Below, piece after piece: positions 1 through 7,531 of a stretch of DNA of 64,000 nt. Position 1 is the stretch's first letter. Each line of letters starts with the position of its first letter. The stretch is from Streptomyces anulatus (GTDB taxonomy: Bacteria; Actinomycetota; Actinomycetes; Streptomycetales; Streptomycetaceae). The notes under the pieces are model-generated. The model was given only the letters and a program-made list of their open reading frames with translations. It made no database searches and had not been told where the DNA came from. The stretch is taken from the NCBI RefSeq assembly GCF_014650675.1, contig NZ_BMVK01000003.1:1-64000 (forward strand), written 5' to 3'. The position numbers and the translations under genes were made by a program.

Positions 1-406
1 CCTGGATACGGGCCCCGGCACCGTCGTTCAGCGACACCAGCGGAGCACCGGCCGAGATCGCCATGTCCATGATCTTGTGGATCTTCGTGGCGTGCGCCTC
101 ACCCAGCGCCCCGCCGAAGATCCGGAAATCGTGCGCGTACACGAAGACCGTACGGCCCTCGACCGTGCCCCAGCCCGTGATCACACCATCCGTGTACGGC
201 TTCTTCGCCTCCAGACCGAAACCCGTCGCCCGGTGCCGGCGCAGCTGCTCGACCTCCTTGAACGAACCCGGATCCAGCAACAGCTCGATCCGCTCCCGCG
301 CGGTCAGCTTCCCCTTGGCATGCTGCGCCTCGGTCGCCCGCTCACTCGGTCCGCGCAGTGCTTCGGCACGGATCGCGGCGAGTTCGGTGATCGCCTCCTG
401 CGGCAT
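1..406 (-). CDS. Acyl-CoA carboxylase beta (carboxyltransferase) subunit, N-terminal part
   Basis: This is the start of a biotin-dependent acyl-CoA carboxylase carboxyltransferase (PccB/AccB-like) subunit. It transfers CO2 from carboxybiotin to acetyl- or propionyl-CoA in the cytoplasm. The first ~135 residues are visible and the rest lies beyond position 1. Family marks seen are the GKLTARERIELLLDPGSF helix near residue 33, the GVITGWGTVEGRTVFVYAHD strand region near residue 80 and the HATKIHKIMDMA helix near 110. ATG at 404-406 was chosen because a GAGGGGG ribosome site precedes it. The polyprenyl synthase stops 29 bases upstream on the same strand, so the two are probably co-transcribed. 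It may supply malonyl-CoA to the neighbouring polyketide genes or belong to primary metabolism; the sequence does not decide. Confidence 0.9.
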   Translation of the reverse strand, partial: MPQEAITELAAIRAEALRGPSERATEAQHAKGKLTARERIELLLDPGSFKEVEQLRRHRATGFGLEAKKPYTDGVITGWGTVEGRTVFVYAHDFRIFGGALGEAHATKIHKIMDMAISAGAPLVSLNDGAGARIQ

Positions 407-435
407 GGACGGCCCCCTCGTGTTCACCGGCCGGG

Positions 436-1479
436 TCAGCACCCGGCCGCGCTGCTTCTGGACACCCGCGTGCCGACGTAGTCGCACAGGGCGTCCAACG
501 CCCGGCGTCCGGCGCACGCGGGCAGGTCGTGCAGGGCGCTCCGGGCCAGGGCCAGGCGCTCCCGCAGGTGCCGCTCGGCGGCGGCGGGCGCCCCGGAGGA
601 ACGGAACAGCTCCAGCGCGCGCCGTCGCCGGGCCAGGTCGTCCAGCGGGCCCGCTTCCAGCAGGTCCCGCAGCTCCGCGTCGGCCGGTCCGGTGCCGGAG
701 ACAGCCAGGAGGACCGGCAGGCTGAGCACTCCGGCGGCCAGGTCCTTGCCCTGTTCCTTGCCGGTCTGCTCGGCCGGGGCGACCAGGTCGAGCAGGTCGT
801 CGGAGATCTGGAAGGCGATGCCCAGCTGATGGCCGTACTCCATGAGGGAGCGGCCCTGTCCGGCCGGCGCCCCGGCCTGGAGCGCTCCTGCCCCGAGCGC
901 CATGGCGAGGAGGGCCGCGGTCTTGCCCGAGGTGACCCGGAAGAAGTGCTGGACCGGGTCCTCGCCCTCGGCGGGGCCGGTCATCTCCAGGAGCTGGCCC
1001 TCGACCAGGTCGCCCGCGACATCCGCGTTGAAGCGCACCATGTCCGGCCCCAGCCCGGCGGCCAGCCGGGCGGCGCGGGCCAGCAGCCAGTCGCCGCCCG
1101 CCACCGCGAGGCGTTCGCCCCAGCGGGCGTTGGCGCTGGGCACCCCGTGGCGCAGGGCCGCGCCGTCCATGACGTCGTCGTGGTAGAGCGAGGAGATGTG
1201 GACGAGCTCGGCGATCACGGCGGCGTCGACGACCCCGTCCCGCCACTCCTCCCCGAACTCCGCCCCCAGCAGCACCAGCAGCGGACGCATCCGCTTGCCG
1301 CCCGACGCGGCGAGATGGCCCGTCAGCTCGCCCACCCGGGGATCGGGCGAGTCCGCCGCGACGTCCAGCAGACGCTTCTCGACGGCCTGCATGCGCTGCG
1401 CCATCCGTTCCCGGAACAGCGGGTCCCGTGCGGCGATACGGTCCAGGAGTTCACTTCCGGGCGATGCCGTGACCAACAT
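436..1479 (-). CDS. Polyprenyl (E-type) diphosphate synthase
   Basis: A 347-residue all-alpha trans-isoprenyl diphosphate synthase that condenses isopentenyl diphosphate with an allylic diphosphate. Both Mg-binding aspartate motifs are intact: DDVMD at residues 101-105 and DDLLD at 227-231. The GGKRMRP substrate loop is near residue 68. The reading frame stays open upstream to 1995, but ATG at 1477-1479 follows a GAGGACGAGGA ribosome site and gives the usual family length, so the longer start is rejected. Chain length cannot be read with confidence; the family includes menaquinone side-chain synthases. It precedes the carboxylase subunit by 29 bases. No prenyl group is expected in the peptide product, so its link to the cluster is unclear. 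Confidence 0.88.
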   Translation of the reverse strand: MLVTASPGSELLDRIAARDPLFRERMAQRMQAVEKRLLDVAADSPDPRVGELTGHLAASGGKRMRPLLVLLGAEFGEEWRDGVVDAAVIAELVHISSLYHDDVMDGAALRHGVPSANARWGERLAVAGGDWLLARAARLAAGLGPDMVRFNADVAGDLVEGQLLEMTGPAEGEDPVQHFFRVTSGKTAALLAMALGAGALQAGAPAGQGRSLMEYGHQLGIAFQISDDLLDLVAPAEQTGKEQGKDLAAGVLSLPVLLAVSGTGPADAELRDLLEAGPLDDLARRRRALELFRSSGAPAAAERHLRERLALARSALHDLPACAGRRALDALCDYVGTRVSRSSAAGC

Positions 1480-1869
1480 GTCCTCGTCCTCTTCCCGGCG
1501 GGGCCATGGCCCGTACGCAGCCGTGCACGTCCGCCGACGGCGGCAGCGGTTCGAGAATCGGGTGCGCCCATCGGGCCCAGCAATATCGCTGACCTCTTCC
1601 TGCCAGCCGGTCCCGGGCGCATGTGCACGACGGTGCGGTGGGTGCGCACGGCAGGTTGCTGCCACATCCCGGCGGAAGCGCGGAGGCGGGAAGCGGTCTG
1701 TGCCAAGAATCGAAAAGTGCCTCGGAAGGACCGCTCCAAAGGAGACCCACGGGCCCGCCGAAGGGCAGGCCCGGCCCGGTGCGACGGGCCGGCTCCCCCC
1801 GGTCCGACCTCGGCACCGGTCCTTCGGGGGCCCAGAGAACGCGACCGGGCCACGGACCCGGATCGTGAA

Positions 1870-1912
1870 GGAGCGGCCGGACGCCGGGCTTCCGCCCGGG
1901 TCCGGCCGCTCC
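1870..1912. terminator. Long GC-rich hairpin (terminator-like or attenuator)
   Basis: Twelve perfectly complementary bases (1870-1881 with 1901-1912) continue after a one-base bulge into a further six-pair inner stem closed by the loop TTCC (1890-1893). That gives about 19 pairs in 43 bases. There is no T-run, as is usual for actinomycete terminators. It does not follow any gene I can identify, since both flanking genes start facing away from it. It could be an attenuator in the fabD-like leader, an insulator, or the terminator of an unrecognised short transcript. Confidence 0.45.
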
Positions 1913-2111
1913 GCCGTCGGCGCCCTGCGCGACACCGTCTGACAGCTACCTGCCAAGGAGTGAACGCCGGACCCTCCCGATCGCACCGATCGCATAGAAC
2001 GGAGACGGAGAAACCGGTGCGCCCCTCGGAGTCCCCGGGAAGAGCGGGCGCGGCGGGTTCGTCGCCCCGGTGGCCCATCGGCTCGATCGCCGAGCCGGGG
2101 CGTCGCCCTGT

Positions 2112-2144
2112 GGAGCCGGTGCCAACACCCTGGGCACCGACTCC
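2112..2144. promoter_or_regulatory. Imperfect 12-base inverted repeat upstream of the fabD-like gene
   Basis: GGAGCCGGTGCC (2112-2123) and GGCACCGACTCC (2133-2144) pair at 11 of 12 positions around a nine-base spacer. It lies about 100 bases before the proposed start at 2241. Size and symmetry suit either a leader hairpin or a dimeric regulator site; nothing in the sequence says which. Confidence 0.35.
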
Positions 2145-2240
2145 ACCGGTCGGAAACCGCCTGAGGCAGGCCCTGGGCAGGAGAAGTGACGGTCAGACGT
2201 GTCCTCCGCCGTCGCGGGACACGGTGAAAGGTGGCAGCTG

Positions 2241-3158
2241 GTGAGTCCGGCGCGAATCGGCCTGGTGTTTCCCGGGCAGGGCACGCAGCGTGAAGGCATG
2301 GGTGAGCCCTGGCGGGACACCCCCTCCTGGGCGCTCGTCGAAGAGATCTCCGAGCACTCCGGCACGGACGTGGAGGAGCTGCTGCTGCGCACAGGCGGCG
2401 AGCAGTTGCGGCGCACCGACCTGGCGCAGATCGCCGTCTACGCGGTGGCGATGATGGCCCACGCCGAGGCCGGGCGGGCGGGGCTCCTCACGGACGCCGT
2501 GGCGTGCGCCGGTCACAGCCTGGGCGAGTACGCCGCGCTGACCGCCGCGGGGATTCTCGACCTCGCGGACGGTACCGCGCTGGTGGCCGCACGCGGCAGG
2601 GCGATGCGCGAGGCCGCCGCCGCCCAGGAGGGCACCATGGGGGTGCTGGTACGGGCAGGGCTCGAGGAGGCGGAGGAGGTCGCGGCCAAGGCGGCGGCCG
2701 AAGGCCACGCCGTCTGGGTGGCCAACGTCAACGGGCCCGGTCAGATCGTGCTCTCGGGCACCCCGGCCGGCATCGACCACGCCGCCGAACACGCACCGGA
2801 GGGCGCCAAGCTCATCCGGCTCTCCGTGGGCGGAGCCTTCCACAGCCCGCTGATGGCACCGGCGGCGGACCGGCTCGCCGAGGCGCTGCGCACCACGACG
2901 TTCTCCCCGGGCCGGCTCCCGGTCGTCGCCAACGTCGACGGCGAACCGCACACCGGGGAGGCCGACTGGCCCGAGATGGCCGTCCGCCAACTCGTCACGC
3001 CCGTCCAGTGGGAGCGAAGCGTCCACACCCTGACCGGACGGCTGGGCTGCGAACGCCTGCTGGAGCTGGGCCCCGGCCGGACCCTGGCCGGACTGGTCAA
3101 ACGGATCGTCCCCGACATCGACGTCGCCTCCTTCGACCGGCCGGACGCCCTGGGCTGA
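2241..3158 (+). CDS. fabD: FabD-type malonyl-CoA:ACP acyltransferase
   Basis: A 305-residue acyltransferase that moves malonyl from CoA to the phosphopantetheine of an acyl carrier protein. The N-terminal LVFPGQGTQ motif, the nucleophile Ser93 in GHSLGEY and the partner His201 (AFHSPLM) are all present. The frame opens at GTG 2199, but GTG 2241 follows a better-spaced AAAGGTGG ribosome site and puts the conserved strand at the normal distance from the start. The discrete, ACP-dependent polyketide enzymes at 5968-14669 need exactly this activity, so it is probably the dedicated loader. Housekeeping fabD normally sits with fabH, acpP and fabF, which are absent here. The stop codon lies inside a short tandem duplication (3137-3186). 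Confidence 0.9.
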   Translation: MSPARIGLVFPGQGTQREGMGEPWRDTPSWALVEEISEHSGTDVEELLLRTGGEQLRRTDLAQIAVYAVAMMAHAEAGRAGLLTDAVACAGHSLGEYAALTAAGILDLADGTALVAARGRAMREAAAAQEGTMGVLVRAGLEEAEEVAAKAAAEGHAVWVANVNGPGQIVLSGTPAGIDHAAEHAPEGAKLIRLSVGGAFHSPLMAPAADRLAEALRTTTFSPGRLPVVANVDGEPHTGEADWPEMAVRQLVTPVQWERSVHTLTGRLGCERLLELGPGRTLAGLVKRIVPDIDVASFDRPDALG

Positions 3159-3186
3159 CGACCCGGCCGGACGCCCTGGGCCGACG
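3137..3186 (+). repeat. 24-base tandem duplication across the fabD stop codon
   Basis: The 24 bases 3137-3160 recur at 3163-3186 (period 26) with a single change: the TGA stop in the first copy reads CGA in the second. The second copy fills about half of the short spacer before the UbiB-like gene. It looks like a slippage duplication. Confidence 0.8.
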
Positions 3187-3210
3187 CCCTTCCCCCGCGA
3201 GGAGCAATCC

Positions 3211-5175
3211 GTGATGATCTTCCTGCTGAGTCTCCCGATCTGGCTGATGATCATCTGGCCGCTGGTGGCGGGCGCGCGCCGGGTGCTCGGGGTGCGGGTG
3301 CGGACGCCGAGAGCGCTGCTCGGCGCCGCGGTCGGCTGGTTCGTCGCCATCAGGATCGCCTTCGCCGCCCTCCCGCAGATGCGCACCACCGGGCAGGCCC
3401 TGGCGCTCGGCATCCCCATCGCGGGAGTCGCGCTGATCTCCACGCTGGTGACCATCTTCGTCGCCGAGCTGGTCAGGCCCTCCGGCAAGGGGTGGGGCGT
3501 GTTCGGCTGGAACGGCGCGGTGCGCCGCCGGCTGGACCGGGGCCGCCGCTACGGGCAGATCACCCGCATCGCCGTCCGCCACGGCCTGGGCCCCTACTTG
3601 GGCGGCAGGCGCGTCCAGCACTCCCGGTCCGACCAGCGGGACGTACGGCTCGCCCGCTCGCTGCGGCACGCGCTGGAGGACGCCGGCGTGGTCTTCGTCA
3701 AACTGGGCCAACTGCTCTCCACCCGGCCGGACCTGCTGTCGCCCGCCTTCATCGACGAGCTGAGCCGGCTGCAGAGCCAGGTCGCCCCGGCGGACAGCAG
3801 CGAGGTCGAGGCGGTGCTGCGCGAAGATCTCAGCGCGGCCTCCTGGGACGTCGTCTCGGTGGAGCCGGTGCCGATGGCCGCGGCCTCCGTCGCCCAGGTG
3901 CACCGGGCCACGCTGCGGACCGACGACGGCGAGACGGTCGACGTCGTGGTCAAGGTGCGGCGGCCGGGCGCACTGCCGCTGCTCGAACGGGATCTGGACA
4001 TCATCGCCCGGGTCGCCGGCTCCCTGGAACGGCGGGCCGGCTGGGCCCGCCGGATGGGCGTGCTCGAACTGGTCCGCAGCTACGCGGTCGCGCTCCGCGA
4101 CGAGTTGGACTTCCGTATCGAGGCCCGCAACATCGCGACGGTAGCCGCCGCCGGTGGCGCGACGTCGGACCACGTGGCGCTGCCGTACGTCTACGAGAAG
4201 CTGTGCACCCGGCGGGTGCTGGTGATGGAGCAGATGGACGGCACGCCCCTCGGATCGGCCGCACGGCTCCTCGCCGACTGCCCCACGGACCGGACCGTTC
4301 TCGGCCGCGCCCTCCTCGGCAGTCTGCTCGGCCAGATCATGCTGGGCGGCGTCTTCCACGCCGATCCGCACCCCGGCAACGTCCTGCTGCTGCGCGACGG
4401 CCGGCTGGGTCTGCTGGACTTCGGTTCGGTGGGCCGGCTGAACGGCTCGCTGCGCGTCGGGCTGCAGCACCTGCTGCTGGCCATCGACCGCGGTGACCCC
4501 GCGGCGGCGTGCGACGGACTGCTGGAGCTGGTCGCACGGACCGACGACATCGACGAGGCCCGTCTCGAACGGTCGGTGGGCCAGCTGATCGCCAAGCACT
4601 GCATGGCGTCCGGGACCACCGCCGACGTCGAGATGTTCACCGACCTGTTCGCGCTGATCAGCTCGCACGGGCTGGCCGTACTGCCCGAGATCGCGGCGGT
4701 GTTCAGGGCGCTGGCGACCCTGGAGGGCACCCTGGGGCTGCTCTCGCCGGGCTTCAGCATCGTCGACGAGTCCCGGCAGTTCATGGCGGCGAAGGTCGCC
4801 GAGCAGTTCAGTTTCCCGCCGAAGAGCGATGACCTGGTCAGTGAGCTGATGACCCTGCTGCCGATGGTCCGCCGCCTGCCCCGGCGGGTCGACCGGATCG
4901 TCTCCGCCGTCGAGCAGGGCCGGCTGTCGGTCAACGTACGGCTGATGGCCGACGAACGGGACCGGCGGGTGATCTACGACATCGTGCACATGATCGCGCT
5001 GGTGTTCGTCGGCGCCACGACCGGTGTGATGGCCGTGATGCTGCTCGGCACCAGCAACGGTCCGCAGGTGACCTCCGCCGTCACGCTGTACCAGGTGTTC
5101 GGCTACAACCTGCTGGTGATCAGCACCCTGGTCGGACTGCGCCTGCTGTACACGATCTTCCGCGCGCAGCGCTGA
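3211..5175 (+). CDS. UbiB/ABC1 (AarF)-family atypical kinase-like membrane protein
   Basis: A 654-residue protein of the ABC1/ADCK/UbiB family, whose members support ubiquinone or menaquinone metabolism through ATPase activity. Hydrophobic segments lie at the N terminus (about residues 1-35 and 45-90) and the C terminus (about 590-650), so it should be membrane-anchored. The atypical kinase core is intact: KLGQ at Lys164, the alanine-rich MAAASVAQVHRA loop that replaces the usual glycine loop, HADPHPGN from His383 and the metal-binding DFG from Asp403. GTG 3211 follows GCGAGGAGCAA; ATG 3214 is an equally usable start. It follows the fabD-like gene by 52 bases. A function in lipopeptide synthesis is not known to me; proximity to the polyprenyl synthase hints at quinone metabolism. 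Confidence 0.88.
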   Translation: MMIFLLSLPIWLMIIWPLVAGARRVLGVRVRTPRALLGAAVGWFVAIRIAFAALPQMRTTGQALALGIPIAGVALISTLVTIFVAELVRPSGKGWGVFGWNGAVRRRLDRGRRYGQITRIAVRHGLGPYLGGRRVQHSRSDQRDVRLARSLRHALEDAGVVFVKLGQLLSTRPDLLSPAFIDELSRLQSQVAPADSSEVEAVLREDLSAASWDVVSVEPVPMAAASVAQVHRATLRTDDGETVDVVVKVRRPGALPLLERDLDIIARVAGSLERRAGWARRMGVLELVRSYAVALRDELDFRIEARNIATVAAAGGATSDHVALPYVYEKLCTRRVLVMEQMDGTPLGSAARLLADCPTDRTVLGRALLGSLLGQIMLGGVFHADPHPGNVLLLRDGRLGLLDFGSVGRLNGSLRVGLQHLLLAIDRGDPAAACDGLLELVARTDDIDEARLERSVGQLIAKHCMASGTTADVEMFTDLFALISSHGLAVLPEIAAVFRALATLEGTLGLLSPGFSIVDESRQFMAAKVAEQFSFPPKSDDLVSELMTLLPMVRRLPRRVDRIVSAVEQGRLSVNVRLMADERDRRVIYDIVHMIALVFVGATTGVMAVMLLGTSNGPQVTSAVTLYQVFGYNLLVISTLVGLRLLYTIFRAQR

Positions 5176-5205
5176 CCTGCGCGGCGCCGGCCGGCGCGGA
5201 CACAC

Positions 5206-5263
5206 GTGGGCGCCGGCCCGTCGGGGACGGGAGTGACGTCCCCGGGTACGGACCGGCGCCCAC
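5206..5263. terminator. Bidirectional terminator between UbiB-like and MbtH-like genes
   Basis: Arms 5206-5221 and 5248-5263 pair over 16 positions with one mismatch. An inner stem (5222-5228 with 5238-5244) continues it, giving a hairpin of about 23 pairs in the 102-base gap between two convergent genes. A 14-base perfect palindrome at 5184-5197 precedes it. Position and symmetry support a two-way transcription stop. Confidence 0.75.
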
Positions 5264-5277
5264 GCCGCAGCCGTCGG

Positions 5278-5499
5278 CTACTTGCCGGCGGCCTCCATCT
5301 CCCGCACCAGGCTGAGCGGCCGCATGTCGGTCCAGTTCTTGTTCACGTACTCCAGGCAGGCCTCGCGGTCGGCCTGGCCGTGTGCGATGGTCCAGCCCGC
5401 CGGGACCTCGGCGAAGGCCGGCCACAGCGAGTGCTGGCCCTCCTCGTTGACCAGCACGTAGTAGCTGGCGTCCTTGTCCTCGAAAGGATTGGTGCTCAT
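5278..5499 (-). CDS. MbtH-like protein (NRPS adenylation-domain partner)
   Basis: A 73-residue MbtH-like protein. These small proteins bind adenylation domains and make many actinobacterial NRPSs soluble and active. The family signature is complete: [15 protein letters not shown] at the start, SLWP, PAGW near residue 37, [10 protein letters not shown] and TDMRPLS. ATG 5497-5499 has a GGAGAAAGAG ribosome site; an in-frame ATG four codons upstream lacks one. It is transcribed away from the polyketide/NRPS operon across a shared divergent region. It is the only MbtH-like gene in the window and so the likely partner of all eleven adenylation domains. Confidence 0.95.
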   Translation of the reverse strand: MSTNPFEDKDASYYVLVNEEGQHSLWPAFAEVPAGWTIAHGQADREACLEYVNKNWTDMRPLSLVREMEAAGK

Positions 5500-5967
5500 C
5501 TCTTTCTCCATCCTTGGATGCGAACCGGCGGCGGATCCGCCGATGGCTCGTGCCTGTCCCGGAGCCCGACAGGCAGTGCCCGCCCGGCGCCCAGCCTGAC
5601 ACCGCGGACGGCAGCCGTCAGCGCCGATGCGGAAACTTCGATGCGCGACCGGGGGCGGACGGCGCTCTGATGCAAATTATTCGTAGCAGGGTTGCCGACG
5701 CACCCGCCCGGATGATTTCCCTTTCCTCGGGCGGTACGAAGCCGCTTCGCCGTCGTGACTCCCGGGCTGGTTCGAATTCTTGGTACCGGCCTGGTGGCCG
5801 CCAGTTCGGGCTGGCTACTCTCGCCGAGGCGCGGGAGCAGAAGCGCTGAATTCAAAGGGAAATCACCCGGGACGCCGGTCATACCCGTGCGCCCACAGGG
5901 CTTTCCTGTCAATCGGTACGCCGCTCGTTCGGATCGGCGGCACCTTCACGGAGGAAATGGGAGCGAC
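5500..5967. promoter_or_regulatory. Divergent promoter region, MbtH-like gene versus polyketide/NRPS operon
   Basis: A 468-base region without a credible gene, separating the MbtH-like gene (leftward) from the first ACP (rightward). It is less GC-rich than its surroundings in patches around 5671-5685 and 5835-5862. It should hold the main promoter of the biosynthetic operon. It contains a perfect 14-base palindrome (5529-5542) just upstream of the MbtH ribosome site and a second inverted repeat at 5551-5575. I could not assign -35/-10 boxes confidently. Confidence 0.55.
5551..5575. promoter_or_regulatory. Inverted repeat TGCCTGTC-N9-GACAGGCA
   Basis: Two perfect eight-base arms around a nine-base spacer, beside a second palindrome (5529-5542), in the leader of the MbtH-like gene. 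The 17-base centre-to-centre spacing of the half-sites suits a dimeric DNA-binding protein. No regulator gene is present in the window, so the binding factor is unknown. Confidence 0.4.
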
Positions 5968-6222
5968 ATGACGACCTCTGCCGAGAACCGGACCGCAGTT
6001 ATCAAGGACATCGTCTGCGACATCCTCGAACTTGAGGAGGACGAGGTCACCGAGACCAGCCTGTTCAAGGAGGACCACGGGGCCGACTCGCTCCGCGCGA
6101 TCGAGATCCTCGCCTCGCTGGAGAAGAAGTTCAGCGTCGTCATCGACCAGGCCGAGCTCGGCCGCATGGTCAACCTCAAGGGCGTTGAAGAGGTCGTGGC
6201 GGAGGCCGCGGCCAAGAAGTAG
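5968..6222 (+). CDS. Acyl carrier protein (ACP 1)
   Basis: An 84-residue acyl carrier protein, first gene of the polyketide operon. The phosphopantetheine attachment site is Ser41 in GADSLRAIE. ATG 5968 follows a GGAGGAAATGGGAG ribosome site. It is a discrete carrier for the polyketide chain made by the downstream ketosynthases. A second ACP is encoded at 12707, so the pathway has two carriers that may serve different elongation or transfer steps. Confidence 0.95.
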   Translation: MTTSAENRTAVIKDIVCDILELEEDEVTETSLFKEDHGADSLRAIEILASLEKKFSVVIDQAELGRMVNLKGVEEVVAEAAAKK

Positions 6223-6274
6223 CCGCAACGAGCGGTACGGCCACGACACCGAGTGCATTCCGGACGGAGAGACC

Positions 6275-7531
6275 ATGCGTGCAACTGCAACCAGTAACGG
6301 GTCGGCACCACCAGCGCACCGTGTGGTCCTGACCGGCTTCGGAGTCTTTTCGAGCATCGGTGTGGGTGCGGCCGAGTTCGCCGAAGGGCTACGGGCCGGG
6401 CGCAGCGGGGCGAAGCCGATCACCCGGTTCGAGACGGAGGGCTTCGCCCACGCCAACGGGTGTGAAGTCGTTGGCTTCGAACCCGACCGGTGGATCCGCA
6501 ACCTGGACATCGACGAACTCGGCCCGGCCACCCGCTTCTCGGTGGCCGCGGCCAGGATGGCGATCGACCACGCCGGCCTGGACGAGACGTACCTGCGGGA
6601 ACGCCGCGGACTCATCTCCATCGGCACCACCGACGGCGAGTCGCACGACCTCGACCGGCTGGTCGAGACCGAGATCAACCACGGGCCCGAGAAAATGGAC
6701 CCCGTGGTGGCCCGGCGGGTGGCGCCCAGTCGGCTCGCCACCTCCGTGGCCCATGAACTGCGCCTGCACGACGTCGAGGCGGTCACCATCCCCACCGCCT
6801 GCGCCGCGGGCAACTACGCCATCGGCTACGGGTTCGACGCGGTGCGCACCGGTGAGGTGGAGTTCGCGCTGTGCGGCGGCGCGGACGCCATGTGCCGGAA
6901 GACCTTCGCCGGGTTCTACCGGCTGGGCACCATCGCACCGGACCACTGCCGGCCCTTCGACAAGGACCGCAAGGGCATCCTCACAGGCGAGGGCGCGGGC
7001 GTCCTCGTCCTGGAGACGCTCGAGTCGGCCGTGCGACGCGGCGCGACCATCTACGCCGAGATCCTCGGCTACGGGCTCAACTGCGACGCGGCCCACCCCG
7101 TCGCACCGAACCAGAGCAGCATCGCCCGGTGCATGGAACTCGCCCTGGAGAACGCCGGGGTGAAGCCGGACCAGGTCGACCTGGTCTCCGCGCACGGCAC
7201 CGGCACCAAGGCCAACGACGTCACGGAGACCCGCGCGGTGCGCGACGTCTACGGGTCCGAGCCGCCGAGGACCGTCTCGCTGAAGTCGATGCTCGGCCAC
7301 TCCATGGGCGCCGCCAGCGCACTCGCGGCCATCGCCTGTGCCCTGGCGATCACCAACGACTTCGTGCCGCCGACGATCAACCACCGGGAGACCGACCCCG
7401 AGTGCGAGATCGACTGCGTGCCCAACGAGGCGGTCGAGGCACAGCTGCAGATCGTGCAGAACAACGGAATGGCCTTCGGCGGCAACAACGCCGTCGTGAT
7501 TCTTGCCAAGTACGAGGAGCAGGCCTCATGA
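6275..7531 (+). CDS. Beta-ketoacyl-ACP synthase (KS alpha), catalytically intact
   Basis: A 418-residue FabF/type II PKS ketosynthase that performs decarboxylative chain extension on an ACP. The full triad is present: Cys176 in PTACAAG, His307 in AHGTGT and His342 in GHSMGAAS. ATG 6275 follows CGGAGAG. The stop overlaps the ATG of the next ketosynthase (ATGA), indicating translational coupling. The set resembles the highly reducing discrete PKSs described for ishigamide and cinnamoyl-lipid peptides, not the aromatic type II systems, because no aromatase or cyclase is present. It probably works with one of the two dead KS-like proteins. Confidence 0.93.
   Translation: MRATATSNGSAPPAHRVVLTGFGVFSSIGVGAAEFAEGLRAGRSGAKPITRFETEGFAHANGCEVVGFEPDRWIRNLDIDELGPATRFSVAAARMAIDHAGLDETYLRERRGLISIGTTDGESHDLDRLVETEINHGPEKMDPVVARRVAPSRLATSVAHELRLHDVEAVTIPTACAAGNYAIGYGFDAVRTGEVEFALCGGADAMCRKTFAGFYRLGTIAPDHCRPFDKDRKGILTGEGAGVLVLETLESAVRRGATIYAEILGYGLNCDAAHPVAPNQSSIARCMELALENAGVKPDQVDLVSAHGTGTKANDVTETRAVRDVYGSEPPRTVSLKSMLGHSMGAASALAAIACALAITNDFVPPTINHRETDPECEIDCVPNEAVEAQLQIVQNNGMAFGGNNAVVILAKYEEQAS

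Larger units (their letters stand above)
1480..2240. promoter_or_regulatory. Gene-free divergent region between polyprenyl synthase and fabD-like gene
   Basis: About 760 bases with no convincing gene. Open frames here have arginine- and proline-rich noise translations and no family resemblance. It must carry the promoters for the leftward synthase/carboxylase pair and the rightward fabD-like/UbiB-like pair, but I could not pick out reliable -35/-10 boxes. It holds two conspicuous inverted repeats, listed separately (1870-1912 and 2112-2144). Confidence 0.5.

Noticed and set aside
2199..2240. Upstream GTG 2199 as the fabD start
   Set aside because: The extra 14 residues carry no family similarity, and GTG 2241 has a better-spaced ribosome site.
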